Source: Larix kaempferi | Taxonomy: Eukaryota; Streptophyta; Pinopsida; Pinales; Pinaceae | Assembly: GCA_027924585.1 (NCBI GenBank) | Contig: BSBM01000252.1 | Location: forward strand, 8,060,001 to 8,124,000 | Direction of reading: 5' to 3' | Length of the DNA: 64,000 nucleotides | Shown: positions 45,087-57,168 of the stretch, piece by piece | Numbering within the stretch: the stretch's first letter is position 1 | How the letters are laid out: each line of letters opens with the position of its first letter | Position numbers and translations under genes: made by a program | The notes under the pieces: generated by a model | Seen by the model: only the letters and a program-made list of their open reading frames with translations | Databases searched by the model: none | What the model was told of the DNA's origin: nothing

Positions 45087-48000
45087 TGTTATCACACCAT
45101 AGTAGCAGGGCTACTATTCTTGCTTAGTAGATATCTGCACATTCCAGAGCTTATATTATTCATAGCTTGGCTATGATGACTTTATATTTTGAGATCACTC
45201 ATGATCAGAGCAGTGTATTATTCAGACTTATGTTAGACCTTGTGTCAAGGCCGAGCCTTGAGAGTTCAAATTTGATGACCGATGTGACCCTTTATTCCAT
45301 ACAGTTTCAGTTTAGTGACTAGAGATGTATTGCAGCAGTGTTTCAGATGATATATGATGATTATTCTTATGATGATGTTGTATGACCTATGGATTTCTGA
45401 TCATTGACTGTGGATTATTATATTGTTGCTTTAATCATGTTCACAGCATTAGCTTGGTATATGATTCATGATGTGGCAAACTTTATAAACTGATAAATTA
45501 TAAAATGGACATTTTACTTGCACATTTAGGTTGTTTGACAACTCACTGGTTTACTACCTTGCATAGATATGGTCTTGTTATTACATATATAGTAGTCGGG
45601 TTACCATACATTATTTTTCTGATTCCAGTACACTATTCAGCTAGTTCCCTTGCATTGAGATACTGAGATGAGCATCTATTATGGATCACTATCAGATTAT
45701 GGACAACAACTTTATTCCCCATGCCATGACTGAGTCTCAGGACACTCAGAGAGATGACCGATGTAGCTATTTAGCCATTTGTATAGAGCAGTCAGTAGTG
45801 CCCAGAGTTACAGCAGCAGTTTCAACTGGACAGATGATGGTTCAGATGATGAGCATTCAGGTATATGACTCAGCAGGTATATTATGGTGTTATGGTTATA
45901 TGGCTTTTATTTCCATTTTCTTAGCATGTCTTAGCATTTAGTATCATGATCTGGCGAACATATAGATATGTGGACCTGGTTGTACTATATATATATCATA
46001 TTTGTCCCTACTCAGACTTAGAAGTTCTTGGCCTATACTCATTGGTTTTACCCTCCCTAAGGAGAACATAGGTGATCATTCCCGCCATACTTTGGCTTGC
46101 TAGTGTTGGTTTCATTATTCACTGTCTTCATCCATCCATTACTTACCCAGTTTGTTTATTACCTTGACTTACTATTTGACTAGTGGCATGGAGGACCTTC
46201 CCCCACTGTAGCCTCTATATTGGATAAGCTTCCCTGTTTATTGTGTCTCGGCTCTGAGTTGGTGACAAAACTTGCCTATGGTGAGTTGGTATTCCTTGTG
46301 AATTCCCCCAAGTCACTAAAGATGTTGTTGGCTAAACCTAAAACTTTTAGTGCTGCCATGAATACAAAATATGGAAATGAAATGTTATATCTTGTATGAA
46401 AAGAAAGCCAAATGAAAATGGGTATGAAAATATCAAATGCTATATCTATTGTGAAATGTAAATACCTAGGTAAACAAGCTGTCTGTGACACACCTAGAAG
46501 TGCTCAGGTAAATAAGTGCCTTAAAAACACACCTGCAGCAAAAAAGCCTAAATTAAATGTAAATCTATGCAATGTGTTTATAAACACACATAGATCAAAG
46601 GCTATGGAAACTATAGGCCCAAAAAGCAATGGAACTTAAACTCTATATCAAAAAGATTGCTGGCCTCATTTGCATTATGGATTGTGCGCATTAGTCAAGG
46701 TGAATAAACACTCTTTGAACAACTTACCCATTTGTGAGACACCACCATTCCCTGTGTTATTGCTTGTCCACTATATGCTATGGTGTGTATTCCCTCTTCC
46801 ATATCCAAAGTGTCACAGTGTTAAGTCAGTAAGTCATCGTTTGACCTAGCAATTTTATTCTTAGCCTTCACCCTTCACTAGCAAATTGATCACAACTATG
46901 AAGTGAGTATGACCTTGAAAGTCTTGTCTGAGTAATAAATAATAATTAATGACATTATATTTGGAGTTAGATTGCCAGTAATGATTGCTACTTGTTATAA
47001 TTGCTATGTGAATGGATTGTAAAGCATGTTTTAACCTTTGACACCTTGCAGCAGCTTGATGACAGTTTGAGTCATATTTTGGTCATATTGACTTGGTCAA
47101 ACCTCAGTCTGACCAAAAGTTAACCACAGGACATGAGGTGGCAGACCTCAGATGTTACAGATAGATGATATATGGTCTGGTACAGATCACCATGGTGGGC
47201 TTATGCAGTGGTTTCAGGCTTATGATGATGATTTGTGCTTTTCAACACTTTACAGATTATTATTATTTGGTCTGCCGGATATGATGAGTATTTATTTTGG
47301 ACCATGCAAAGGTTTATATGGTGTATGAGTACACATCTTAGATGGATTTGGACCTTCTGAGTCCAATGAGATAGTCTATTTTGAGTTCCGGGCAGTTACA
47401 GTGATGATTGAGCCTCAGTTGGCTATTCTAGAGTAGTTTTGGCTTGCCGGAGGCCCTGTCAGAGTAGAGCAGAGATATGATTGGTTCACCTAGAGTGCTA
47501 TTTTTGGAGGGGGTGGTCCAACCACTTGTTATTACCATTTACCTCCCTCCCAGATAGCCTGATGATTTTTATTTTTGGAGCCAGGCCCTCCAGGTGGCAG
47601 TTTGGGCAGTTTCACACTTCCAAAGGCAGTCCAAAAATGGTAAAAATGGCTATTGAGGCAAGGTTATGGCATGGGATGATCAGTGATGATGAGTGGGATG
47701 TCTTCCACACCTTCTCCAGCAGTTTCAGCTTCATCGGGACCCACATCCATCACTTATGGCACTTTTTGATGATTTCTGGAGCCTCCTAAGGCTCACGATT
47801 TTCCCAGAGAGGCACGATTTGGTGTCTAGATCTTTTAGTCTTGGATATTGTGCCATGGGGATTGACCAAGGGTGTTAGAAATTACCCCTTGGTCTCACCA
47901 TGAGCTATTTTTTATGTTGTATCATCATGATTTGGTGGGATCCCCTCTTCTAGGGCGAGTTTGTCCACATATTGTTATATTTTATTATTGATCCATGTAT

Positions 48001-51000
48001 TGTATTGTTGAGCTCATCTCAACCATTGATTAGATCTTTTGATCTTTTAATCTTAGCCACTCATTCAAAAAGTGGTTAGGATTGTGGCCTCTCTCCAATC
48101 TATTTAAAGGAGAGAGCTTCTCATTGTAAAGGGGACTTTTGGCTCTGGATTATTGGAATAGAGAATTATTATTGCATCTATTTGTTGTGTTGTGGTGAAT
48201 GCTTTTGGAGTTCGTTCGTTGATTCTTCCTTTGCACTGGGTTCTTGGAGATTTTGTCTTGCTATATTTTGTACCACGTTTTTGCATCTACAGGTGGAGGC
48301 CAAATTCATTTGAGGAGGATGTATTGGTAGGGGAGGACCCTCCCTACTTATTCTTTGGGTTTGTTCGTTGGTAACATGGAGTATTACTGTCCTAGGACCT
48401 TCTATTTCATGTTATCATTGCATTTCGCTTGTATTTCCTCCATACTTGATCTGACTGATTGAATCGAATTTCCTTGGTTTGACAGGTAGAGGAGGTCGCA
48501 CTTGTGGGCTAGGGCATCATTTTGGCAAGCAAATTCAACAAGTTCTCATTTGATCTCTGCGGGAGTCTTCCTCAACAGCAAGGCATCTCATTCCAACACT
48601 CAGGTATGATCTCAAGGTAATTTCTCTTTCCATGATCTATCCATTTGTCTAAATGCTTCAAACCCTCATTTTACATTTTCTCAGATCTAGCAAGATCTAC
48701 TTGGCTTTTGGGTATAATATTCGAAACCCACCTCTATAGCCTCCATGGCAATTCGGATCTATAGTTTGGTGTGGATTGGCCCTCATTTGACCCATTTCCC
48801 AAGGCAAAGAAGCTTCTCCAAGGGAGGTCGCACTTCCTAGGAGGGGTGATTTTGCTTGATCTAGCACCTGGGTAGGTGAGATCCCACTTGATCCATCATC
48901 TCCTTAATCAATAACCTACCCCTACTGTGTCACTTTAGTGATTTTCACCTTGTGGGCCCCATTCCTCATTTTGAGGGTTGAGCCCCACTTGGGTCACTTT
49001 GTGGCACATTTCAATCTCAGATCTACTGAGACCTAGCCATTGGATGACCTTAATTTTCAAGATCCACCTACCTCAATACCTCAACTATCCAGATCTACAA
49101 TTTGGTGGACATCCGACTCCATTTGGCCCAATTCCTAAGGCACTAATCTTCCCTAAGACAATTCAACTTTCTTGGATTGTTGAGTTATCTTGTGGCTTGA
49201 TCTTTGTCTTGCTGCTTGAAACACCTTGAAACTGTCATATCCTTTCATCAAGCATAACTAGAAAGCCCTAACTGTCAGATCTCCAATTTGGGACACTTTC
49301 CCTATTTTAAGGGTCACGTTTCCCAAGGCAGTTGATTTTGACCTTTTGAAACTAGCTTTGAATCCTTGAATCATACTTGATCATTGAATCATTGTGCATT
49401 ATCTATCATTGTTATACTATACCTTTCCCAAGCCTCCACAATGGTCTTAATTCCTTATTTCTAGGATTCCATACATGTCACCTTACGTACCTCATTAGAT
49501 TGATTTGATCTGGTGATTGGGTTGATCTCTCCTGTCGGGAGTAGATCTGGGTCTCGCGCTTGCTATCTTGGCTTTGATAGCTAAAGCGAAGAGTGCCTTG
49601 GTTGCCGTGACAACCATCCATTTGGGAACCAAGGCCCTCTTGGTTCACCACTTTAGTTGCCTATCCCCTCTACCGTCCACATTGGATCCACCTGTAGGGG
49701 CAACTACAAGATTGGTGATAACAAGTCTTTCTTGGCAACAGTTGTCTGCTAGCTTAGGCTCCACTTTCACTTGACTCCATCCATCCATGACTTTCCCTAT
49801 TTGGCCTTAACCCTTGACTTGTCTTACTTGGCTTTCTGATACTAAGGACTTCCTTTTTTTACTACCTCTGTGTTTGGACCGCATCCCTGTTTGTTTAGTG
49901 TCTCGGCTCTGAGTTGGTGACAGAACTTGCCTTTGGTAAGTTGGATTGTTGGCCTAAATCATTCTGGTCGGTTGTCTCGATGTTTGGCACTGGCTCGAAC
50001 TCCCCCTAGTCACTTGAGATGTTGTTGGCTAAAACTGAAAGCTCATGTACTACTTATGGAAACTTATATAGATTCGCCCTTGGAAATTAAAAAGGGCAAG
50101 AGTGATGAACTGCTAAAAAATACTCCTCGAAGAGTATAAGAAAGGTTCAAAAAGCAATGGTTCTTAAATTCTGTATTTAAACAATTGCTGACCTTATATA
50201 TGTATAAACATGCCCTGGATGCAAGCTGCAATTAGTTGTGCTTATCAACACACCTGAGATCCGAAGGGTTATGTAGGCCAAAAAGGCCATGAAATGAAAT
50301 CAATGGATCCTAATGAAACTGGATCATCTTTTATAAAATGTAGACATGATGCCTAAGTTGAATAAACACTCTCTAAACAACTTACCCATTTGTGAAGCAC
50401 AGTCATTCCCCGTGTTTATTTTGTCTGGCACAGAGTTTGTAGCTTCCCCTTTCTCCCAGTCCAAAGTGTCTTTTAGTTGAGTCTAGACAAGTAACCCCTT
50501 TGCCGAACCTTGTTCCTAGCCTTCATCCTTAGCTAGCAGTTAGATCATGTCCAATGGGTGAGTTTGTCATTTAAGCTATTGTGCAAGTAAATATAAATAA
50601 CAACGGAATGAACAAATATCATTAATGCCCCTAAATGATGTTATGCTTTAAGTTAAACTGTGAGTATTATTAGAGGAACATGTCTTAGTCTAGTGATATG
50701 ATTAATCCTTGGTTGTATATGGACCTAGTCAAACCTAGTTTGACTATGGTCATTTCTTGGGATCTGTGATGATGTGGGCCATGCATGCTTTTTGATGATT
50801 ATAGATGGACCCACATACTCTTGATGATGATGCTATATGATGGGCATATGATTCAGATGATGATTGATGCAGTTCAGCAGGTTTTATTATTACTTCAGAT
50901 CATCAGATTATGCACTGTCCATATATGGTGGACCCTACAGCTAGCCCATCATGGCAACCCATGGTGTATGAGTACACATTCTTAGTAGATTTGGGTCTTC

Positions 51001-53765
51001 TGGATCCAATGAGACACTTATCATTTAGTTCCGGGCACTTCTGACAGTGATAGATGCAGTTTTCCACTTGTTGACTAGATTTGGGGTTGATTTCCCAGCC
51101 TGAGCAGCAGGGGCCATGAGAGGCCAGTTCACCTAGGGCACTGTATGAGGAGGGGGTGGTCCAGTGACTTGATATTACCATTTATCCCCCATTTTGGAGA
51201 GCCTGGTGGGCTTAGTTTGACAACGCAGGTGCCCTAGGAGGCAGTTTCAGGACTATCACAGTTACCGAGGCAGGTTAAAAATGGAATAAAAGGGTCACTA
51301 TGGAATTCAATTTGGGCAATTGAGGCAAGGTTTTGTCACTTGGTCTTCACAGAGGTCTTCCAGGGTGAACCCCCATCTTCCAGCCAGTTTTCATCAGTCA
51401 GTGGGGTCCATAGAGGCCACAGGAGGCCTTTAACTGCATGTCTCTCACAGATTTTGATGACATATTTGATCATTTGTATTTATTTTGGACATATTATATT
51501 ATTTTATTTTTCCATGGGGATGAGCTAGCAAGGATTGATGCCTCCTAGCCCCACCATGTGCTTCATGAGTCATGTCCTAGTCATATGAGGTGGGCCCATG
51601 TACTTTTGCCCCCTCTAGAAGATGATGTCACCCTCCATGAGTATTTTTAGCTATGATGTCATCATTATTTTGAGTGATCCATGGGTTATGTTGTTATGAT
51701 TCATCTTAGCCATTGATTATGTATTGAGATCTTTTAATCTCAACCACTCATCTTGTTGTAAAGTGGTTTTGAGATCTAGGGTCTTGGTCTTTACTATCCT
51801 ATATAAGGAGGAGACCCCCTATTGTATAGCTCACCTTTGGGCTCTGGAAAACTTGGAATGAAAATAATATTTTGGAGATCTACTTCTTGGCTTGGATTGG
51901 GTTGCTCTTGCATATGTTCTTGGATCTTTTGCTTCTAGACATTGTTTGCTTTTTAGGTGAAATCGACATCAAGAGAGGGAGGCCGAATTGCTTTAAGCTA
52001 GCTCAACGATTTGCTTTGTGGGAAGATTGTAGGGGTTGCTCACATCCCCCATGGGCAAGACGTCTTCATAGAGAGGGAGTTTTTCAATTGTGCTTTGTCC
52101 ATTGATTACTTTCTTGATATGACATGCTTAGACCTTATGGATTTGTGGATCAAATCTAACTTGATGTAGTTTGATTTGCAGGTTTTCATGGGACATATTT
52201 CCTCCTAGGGCTTGGACGTTTTTGGTTGAAGACACTTGGATCAAGCTTGGAATTGTAACTAGGGCAAAAATTCTCCATATGCTAAGAGGCAACAAGCTTT
52301 TGAGGTAAGATCTACAAGGTACATATTGATTTCGCTTGCTATCCATCCTATTGGTAAAAAACTACATTAAAATCAAAACCCTCATTTTTGTTTTTCTTAG
52401 ATCTACTTGGATCTAGCTTGGCTTTTGAAAAGATATTGAAAACCCACCTCTATAGTATCCACGACGATTCGGATCTATAGTTTGGTGTGGATTGGGCTAC
52501 ATTTGACACACTTTTCAAGGCATTTAACCTTCCTTGGGTAAAGTCGCCCACCTTGTGGTTGAGTTAAGCTAGATCTATTACATGGGTAGGTGAGATCCCA
52601 CTTGATTCATGATCCTTACATTTGATAACCTACCCCTAGTGCTTCACTTCATTGATTTTCACCTTGTGGGCCCCATTCCTCATTTTGAGGGTTGTGCCCC
52701 ACTTGGGTCAATTTGGTGATGCATGTTCAATCTCAGATCTATGGAGATCTAGCCATTGGATGCCCTTGATTTTCAAGATCCACATTGACAATTGCCTAAA
52801 CTACCCGAATCTAAACTTTGGTGGTTTTTGGACTTGATTTGACACACTTTTCCATGCATTTAGCCCTCCTTGGGAAAAGTCGCGCTTCTTGGGGGTTTGA
52901 GTTGACCCACTTACAGAAACTGGGTGTTTGAAATCGCACTTGTTTTGGAAAGAGCATACCTTGAAACCTACATCTAGTATATCACTTTGTGAAGTTCTGC
53001 CTTGGGGTTATCATTCCTCATTTTGGGGATTGTTGTCCACTTGGGTCACTCAGTGAAACATTAGATCTTGTAAGATCTAACCATCACACCCACTTGATCT
53101 TAAAGAGCCTCCTTGGTTTGCATCTTAGGTGTCCCGATCTACATTTTGATACCCTTTTGACTCCATTTGCCCATCCATCTCGAGGAACTAGTCCACCTAA
53201 GGCAAATCGCACTTCTTGGGATTTGTGTCAATTGCTAGATCCCATATGTGGGTATCTCTAATTTCATCTTAGATCCATAGATCTAATCTTTGCATACCCC
53301 TTGGTACCATTTGCACCCTTAAATTCACCTTGTGGGTCCCATTTGAACCATTTCCATATCTCAAGGAAGTGGGCCCCACTTGTGTATTTCATGGTGCTAG
53401 ATCTTGTCATTTGATCTCATTATGTGGCCTAAATCATTCATTGGTTGAAACATAAGTCACCCATTAAAGCCTCTTTCAACCATACTTAAACTTCTAGGTC
53501 CACCTAACCTTGCATTGGTTTCCGTAACTTGACTTTCACACTTCCCTAGAAACCTTTGTTTTGGTCCAATCACCTTTGATTGGCTATAGGGTCTCCCCCT
53601 TGGTCTTGATTCATCTTGATCTAAAGTGAAGAGTGCCTCGGTTGTCATGACTCCCAGCTTGCATTCGGAACCGTGGCATCTTTTGGGTCACCTCTTTAGT
53701 TTTTCATCTCCTCGACCATCCCGGATGGGATACCCCTAGGGACAATTGCAAGTTGTGTGATAACA
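45087..53765 (+). mobile_element. LTR-B1 solo LTR, interrupted by LTR-B2 solo LTR
   Basis: The outer LTR consists of 45087-45575 and 49729-53765 (about 4.5 kb in total, close to the 4458 bp of the copy at 8271). It starts TGTTATCACACCATAGTAGC and ends CAAGTTGTGTGATAACA. Flanks GGATA (45082-45086) and GGATG (53766-53770) differ at one base and are read as an aged target duplication. The TATA box is at 51798-51811 on the plus strand. There is no internal region, so it is a solo LTR in host-sense direction. Confidence 0.75.
45576..49723 (+). mobile_element. LTR-B2 solo LTR nested in LTR-B1
   Basis: A 4148 bp unit starting TGTTATTACATATATAG and ending CAAGATTGGTGATAACA. Flanks GGTCT (45571-45575) and AGTCT (49724-49728) form a 5 bp duplication with one change. 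The outer LTR reads on across it exactly as the uninterrupted copy does near 12240 ('catagatatggtctttcctgacacc'). TATTTAAAGG near 48100 is a likely TATA box. Confidence 0.78.
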
Positions 53766-56149
53766 GGATGTTTATCAGATGTGGAAGCACTGATGGTCTA
53801 TGTTGCAGAATGGTTTTTGGACTCTATCTTATCTTTGTGCAGGAATTGTCAGTTTCTATGGAATTCCATACATGGTAGGTGTGGAATTAGTCCAAGACAA
53901 CTACCTGTAGAATTCTTATCAATTCTGCAACATGAGGAGGATAGGGCGATTTATGCATATGTCGCATGATATTTAGGGCAATGTGATTTTCACATCTTCA
54001 GGTGCTGAATGAGAAACAAATTTGTTAGTTCTCTCAAGTGGTTGGTTAGTTGCTCCAAGGAATTGTTTGGTAGTCATTTCTTGTTGAGTTTGTTACTTTT
54101 CAAGAAGTGGTTAGCACTTCTCAGGGAAAATCCATTGTATCTGTTATCAAGGTATCTTGGAATTCCTTTTGACTCTTTTTGAGAACACCAAGAGCCCTAC
54201 ACTACATACAGGTTTCTACTTAGCTTATTTATGTTAGCCAGTATAGATGTTATAGTCAGATAATGAAGAAGAGTGCTGGAGAAGTGTTTTGTACTTTAAA
54301 CTAATGTAATAAGTTTGAGCAGATTTCATTCTAGTTGTTGGTGTGTGAGTGAAGTTAGTTGAGGGATTCATGGCCTTGACGTTTAGAGCAAGGGCCCACT
54401 CAGAAGGTATAGCTGGTGATTTTATCCCTATTGTGTGTGTTTATATTTCTTGTCATGCTGTTGTTTGTTTCTGTAACAGTAATTTTTTTATTATGTATTT
54501 TCATGTTTGTAGCAGCCATACATATTTCAGATTCTTTAGCGTTGTTTCTTGAATGGTTAAAAATTTTATAGCTTAGTTTTTGAATGGTTTGTTTTAGTTC
54601 GTCTTCTTCGTTCAGAGTGCAACAAACAGTGGTACAAAATTTCTTGATGTATGGTTTGAATTATCACTTTTATGTTAAAGACTTTTGCGCAAGCATAAGT
54701 TAGGCATTGCAGATTAGATTAGTGTGTCTCTTAGATCACAGCTTTGTAATTGCATATATAGTGCATGCTTCTTGAAACCTTATGCCCTTAGTTTGACATA
54801 TGAAAGTGTACTCTTGAATTCCGCAACATTAATATGTTAGAATGATTGAGCCCATTGAACAACATGAAAAGTACAGATATCGATTCTATCATGCTATTGC
54901 AACATTGCATGCACAATGCAACGATTAGTGCACAAGTTGACCAATGTCTCAAGTGACAGAATGAAATCAATCCATATAAAACGAAACAACAACCGATGGA
55001 TGAATTATATGAATAAACGTTTTGCCCAATAGAGCACATACAGAGCTCTGATTGCAGCACGACCATATAATGCCAGGAGGCCAATGTTAAGCTAGACAAG
55101 TTTCCAACAATCGACGTATTGCTCAGTGAACAATAAGAGGAACCGATCTTTCAAAAATTATACCACCATAAGCATATATAATTGGCACATGTTAAACGTC
55201 GAGTGTTTGTAACCAAATCTATATGTATATCATGTGGTGCATAATACAACCATTAAGTCATATATACTGGTGCCATGACCACAGTTGCGTCAGATGACAT
55301 TTCAATCATACCTTGAAGCCTTCTCATCTACTGTCTCTAAATAATACTCATGCCATCTACCATAAAAGCACAACACATAACGTCATGTTAAAAAAAGACA
55401 ACTCATTGGCCAACCTCAATATGAAGGGAGCCATAACATGAAGTATGTGAAAGAGAGGAAATGAAACAAGTTTTCACAGTGGAAATGAAACAAGTATACC
55501 ATGAGGTAAATGACATAAAGCAGTGATAGTTACATCCAATACAAACCACATAGCCATGTTAGATTTGCTTGGTTCAACAACCATCCAAGCAGATTAAGAA
55601 TCACACCATCTCCATCCCAACATCATACCGCCATCAACTAGTGAACCCAAAGTACTCATTGAAAAGTGATGAAGGTGGACCCAAGGTAATATGTTAGGCA
55701 GGTAGGGTAGCGAACTAATTTGTGAAGGGAAAGTCAAGGAAGGGAAGATCAACCAACAATGGTCGTGTACATCCTCGTAGGCAGTGACCCAATTAGAAAG
55801 ATAAACCCCATTTTGAAAATTTTAGGTAGAATTGAAACACTTTGCGATTCAGGCACGTTGATCATTTTGAGGACCAGCATGAGGTTGTGATGGCTTCCCT
55901 CTATTGCTAAATTCTAAGAGTAATCACATTAGAAAATATTTGATTTTCAATTTTATTTCTATAATAGAGATGACTACGCTAATGATGCTTGAAAATATTC
56001 AATATTGATGTGTCTTGCTTTGGCATCATAATGTGTCTTGAATTCATCGATGTTATTAGTATTTCTTTTTGAACTTTTACTTGTTATGTTTAATGGTAAA
56101 TTGAAAGATATATAATATATTTCATTGATATTGGACCTTGGTTGACCAG
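53766..56149. other. Intron sequence before OFUT exon d
   Basis: No repeat family or gene recognised. Frames of 60-100 codons here have no family features. Confidence 0.45.
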
Positions 56150-56269
56150 GAAGTTTGAAGATGTTTTTGATGTAAATCATTTTATTGAGTACTTGAAGTA
56201 TGATGTACCAATTGTAAGGGATATCCCTGCATGGTTTCCTGAAAAGGGAGAATTATTCACCAGCATCAG
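56150..56269 (+). CDS. O-fucosyltransferase-like gene, exon d
   Basis: A 120-base exon. Its first G completes the Thr codon from exon c. It encodes KFEDVFDVNHFIEYLKYDVP then IVRDIPAWFPEKGELFTSIR. The [KQ]F-x-D-[IV][FY]-D-x-x-[HY]FI-x-x-L and VRDIP pattern follows NATLILP...WKD in this family at the same distance. It ends in phase 2 before gttaga at 56270. The next exon is not recognised in the remaining 7.7 kb, so the rest of the catalytic domain lies beyond the window. Confidence 0.92.
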
Positions 56270-57168
56270 GTTAGAATGCTACCCAAATAATTTTTTTCCG
56301 TCATAAAAGCACAATAAATAACTTAAATTTTTGCATTAGAACAATTACGGCTATGGCATATAGTCACTTGTAGAAATGTTTGATGCAATCCAAATTCTTT
56401 TGGTTATAAGGTGGCAGAGTTATACATAATAGCTAATATTGTATCGATTAAAAGATGCCTCAACTAGATTGTATTAGCTTAGAAACTTGTACAGTTTCTA
56501 ACTTTATATTGTTCTCTTTATGAGCAATTACATCTATAGTTCATAAATACTTCTATGCAAAACTCAAGTTTTTTTATTTGGACACATACACTATTAATAA
56601 ACAGGAAAAATTCTTAACAAAGGTCCTCTTTCTAAGAACAGAAGCTAGTCTCCTTGTCACTAGCCAACTGTTTTCCTGCTATAAACCACTATGTTTCCAT
56701 TCCGATATTCAATATAGTAAATCTAGGTAGACAAATAGTAGGGGCTTCTGATCAAATATCCTTTTAGAAATGTAATTGAAGATCACCCAATTTCAAAATT
56801 ATTTTCCTCCTCTTACTCGTTTTGAGATTGATACAATATCTGTGAGAAGTCTTCTTGTGGAAGATAATGGGATTATAATGGTTATGAAATACTCCAAAGG
56901 GCTTGTCTCTGAAAGTTCTTGTTGCTTTCCTTTCCTAACTTATTTGTTACTTCAATGTGGTATATAGATGCCATATGGTTTTGGGGATCCACACTATCAA
57001 GTCTGTTCTTTACATGCCAAAAGATTTTATTGGCTTCTGAAATGTATTTCTTTGAATGATGTTTCTGAACTCAAAGCTCCTAAGCGTAATTAACTTCTTC
57101 AAGTTTATTTCCTGGTTGATTTCAAATTTTCAACTATGAACTTAAAAGGGGCTTTGGTTGTTTAGACC
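56270..57168. other. Start of next OFUT intron
   Basis: A+T-rich, unique-looking sequence with no recognisable continuation of the enzyme. Confidence 0.5.

Larger units (their letters stand above)
37477..56149 (+). other. OFUT-like gene, giant intron (18,673 bp)
   Basis: The donor gtgagt after 37476 and the acceptor gttgaccag before 56150 join in phase 2 (AC + G = Thr). It contains a LINE remnant, nested LTR-B copies and an LTR-C copy. Confidence 0.8.

Noticed and set aside
53757-53969. 70-codon frame starting at the end of the solo LTR-B1 as part of a retroelement integrase
   Set aside because: Only vague resemblance in a shifted frame; no catalytic motif can be placed.
56776-56967. 63-codon frame after exon d as the next OFUT exon
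   Set aside because: The translation shows none of the residues that follow VRDIP in this family and is not bordered by suitable splice sites.
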